Shown here one piece after another: positions 23,078 through 23,248 of a DNA stretch of 23,248 bases. Position 1 is the stretch's first letter, and each line of letters begins with the position of its first letter. A program made the translations under genes and the position numbers. The stretch comes from Clostridia bacterium (GTDB taxonomy: Bacteria; Bacillota; Clostridia; TANB77; UBA1234), in assembly GCA_900753975.1 (NCBI GenBank), contig CAAEBC010000007.1, positions 1 through 23,248 on the forward strand, written 5' to 3'. The notes under the pieces were generated by a model. It did no database searches and had not been told where the DNA came from. It worked only from the letters and a program-made list of their open reading frames with translations.

Positions 23078-23248
23078 ATGAGAAAACCACGTTATTATTA
23101 CGAATCAAATTTTTGTCATGTCATGGTGCAAGGAGATGAAAAGAAATTTATTTTTAAAGATAGTATATGTAAAGACAAATATTTATATTATTTAAGGCAT
23201 AATACTTTTAAAAATGATATTGAAATAATTGCATATTGTGTTATGGAT
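23078..23248 (+). CDS. REP-associated tyrosine transposase (RAYT, Y1/IS200-like), 5' part
   Basis: The first 57 residues are visible; the window ends mid-gene. It starts RKPRYYYESNFCHVMVQGD, then KKFIFKD, a run with KDKYLYYL, and EIIAYCVMD. This matches the conserved N-terminus of RAYT/Y1_Tnp proteins (tyrosine-rich start, a His-Val beta strand followed by a short G-turn, F-x-D, ending xxMD just before the metal-binding NHxH). The NHxH pair and the catalytic tyrosine would lie in the part not shown. ATG start with GAAAGGA 10 nt upstream. RAYTs act on REP repeats through an HUH/Y1 single-strand mechanism, so the REP-like copies here are its likely substrate. Confidence 0.85.
   Translation, partial: MRKPRYYYESNFCHVMVQGDEKKFIFKDSICKDKYLYYLRHNTFKNDIEIIAYCVMD

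Overview
The window comes from a low-GC, anaerobic Gram-positive bacterium, most likely an uncultured or gut-type member of the Clostridia. The basis is an A/T-rich genome with strong AGGAGG ribosome sites and frequent TTG/GTG starts, a clostridial peroxide/superoxide defence operon (PerR, rubrerythrin, desulfoferrodoxin), SLH-anchored surface proteins and a HisKA_3/NarL signalling set. I cannot name a genus. No rRNA, tRNA, CRISPR array or prophage is visible.

Layout. 1-233: intergenic DNA with a long multi-segment hairpin (3-77), then a TTGACA/TATTAT promoter flanked by two copies of a TGAATT-N2-AATTCA-like operator. 234-5583: one operon for a TetR regulator, an MMPL/RND transporter with Asp-Tyr proton-relay pairs, a secreted coiled-coil protein and a DUF308/HdeD membrane protein. 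5745-6467: an unrecognised, more G/C-rich gene with its own strong promoter and an internal repeat. 6612-7253 (minus): a membrane-anchored protein of unknown function. 7413-8754: perR, rubrerythrin, desulfoferrodoxin. 8878-9016: a collapsed remnant of an SLH-protein gene. 9046-10115: ccdA plus a membrane-anchored thioredoxin, a membrane/extracytoplasmic thiol-redox pair.

10113-10262 is a compound palindrome made of three copies of a short palindromic repeat. 10291-13053 encodes a 7TM sensor with a histidine-free cytoplasmic part, followed by a HisKA_3-type histidine kinase. A NarL/LuxR-type response regulator converges on them (13084-13719, minus). 13975-22840 is a surface-protein region: a 557-residue SLH protein, a small one-TM protein, a DUF6935-like protein and a 2040-residue SLH protein with duplicated beta-helix units. 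The window ends inside a REP-associated tyrosine transposase (RAYT) gene at 23078.

Most interesting points: (1) six copies of a short palindromic repeat, clustered at gene 3' ends and lying next to a RAYT gene, the likely mobiliser; one copy supplies the stop codon of the giant SLH gene. (2) A remnant of the SLH gene made from three short non-contiguous pieces plus its terminator. (3) A sensor whose cytoplasmic part has no histidine at all, paired with an apparently intact kinase and a regulator, beside SLH genes. (4) A paired TetR operator controlling a transporter whose coiled-coil part is a separate gene. All calls are from reading sequence and translated proteins; no database search was run.
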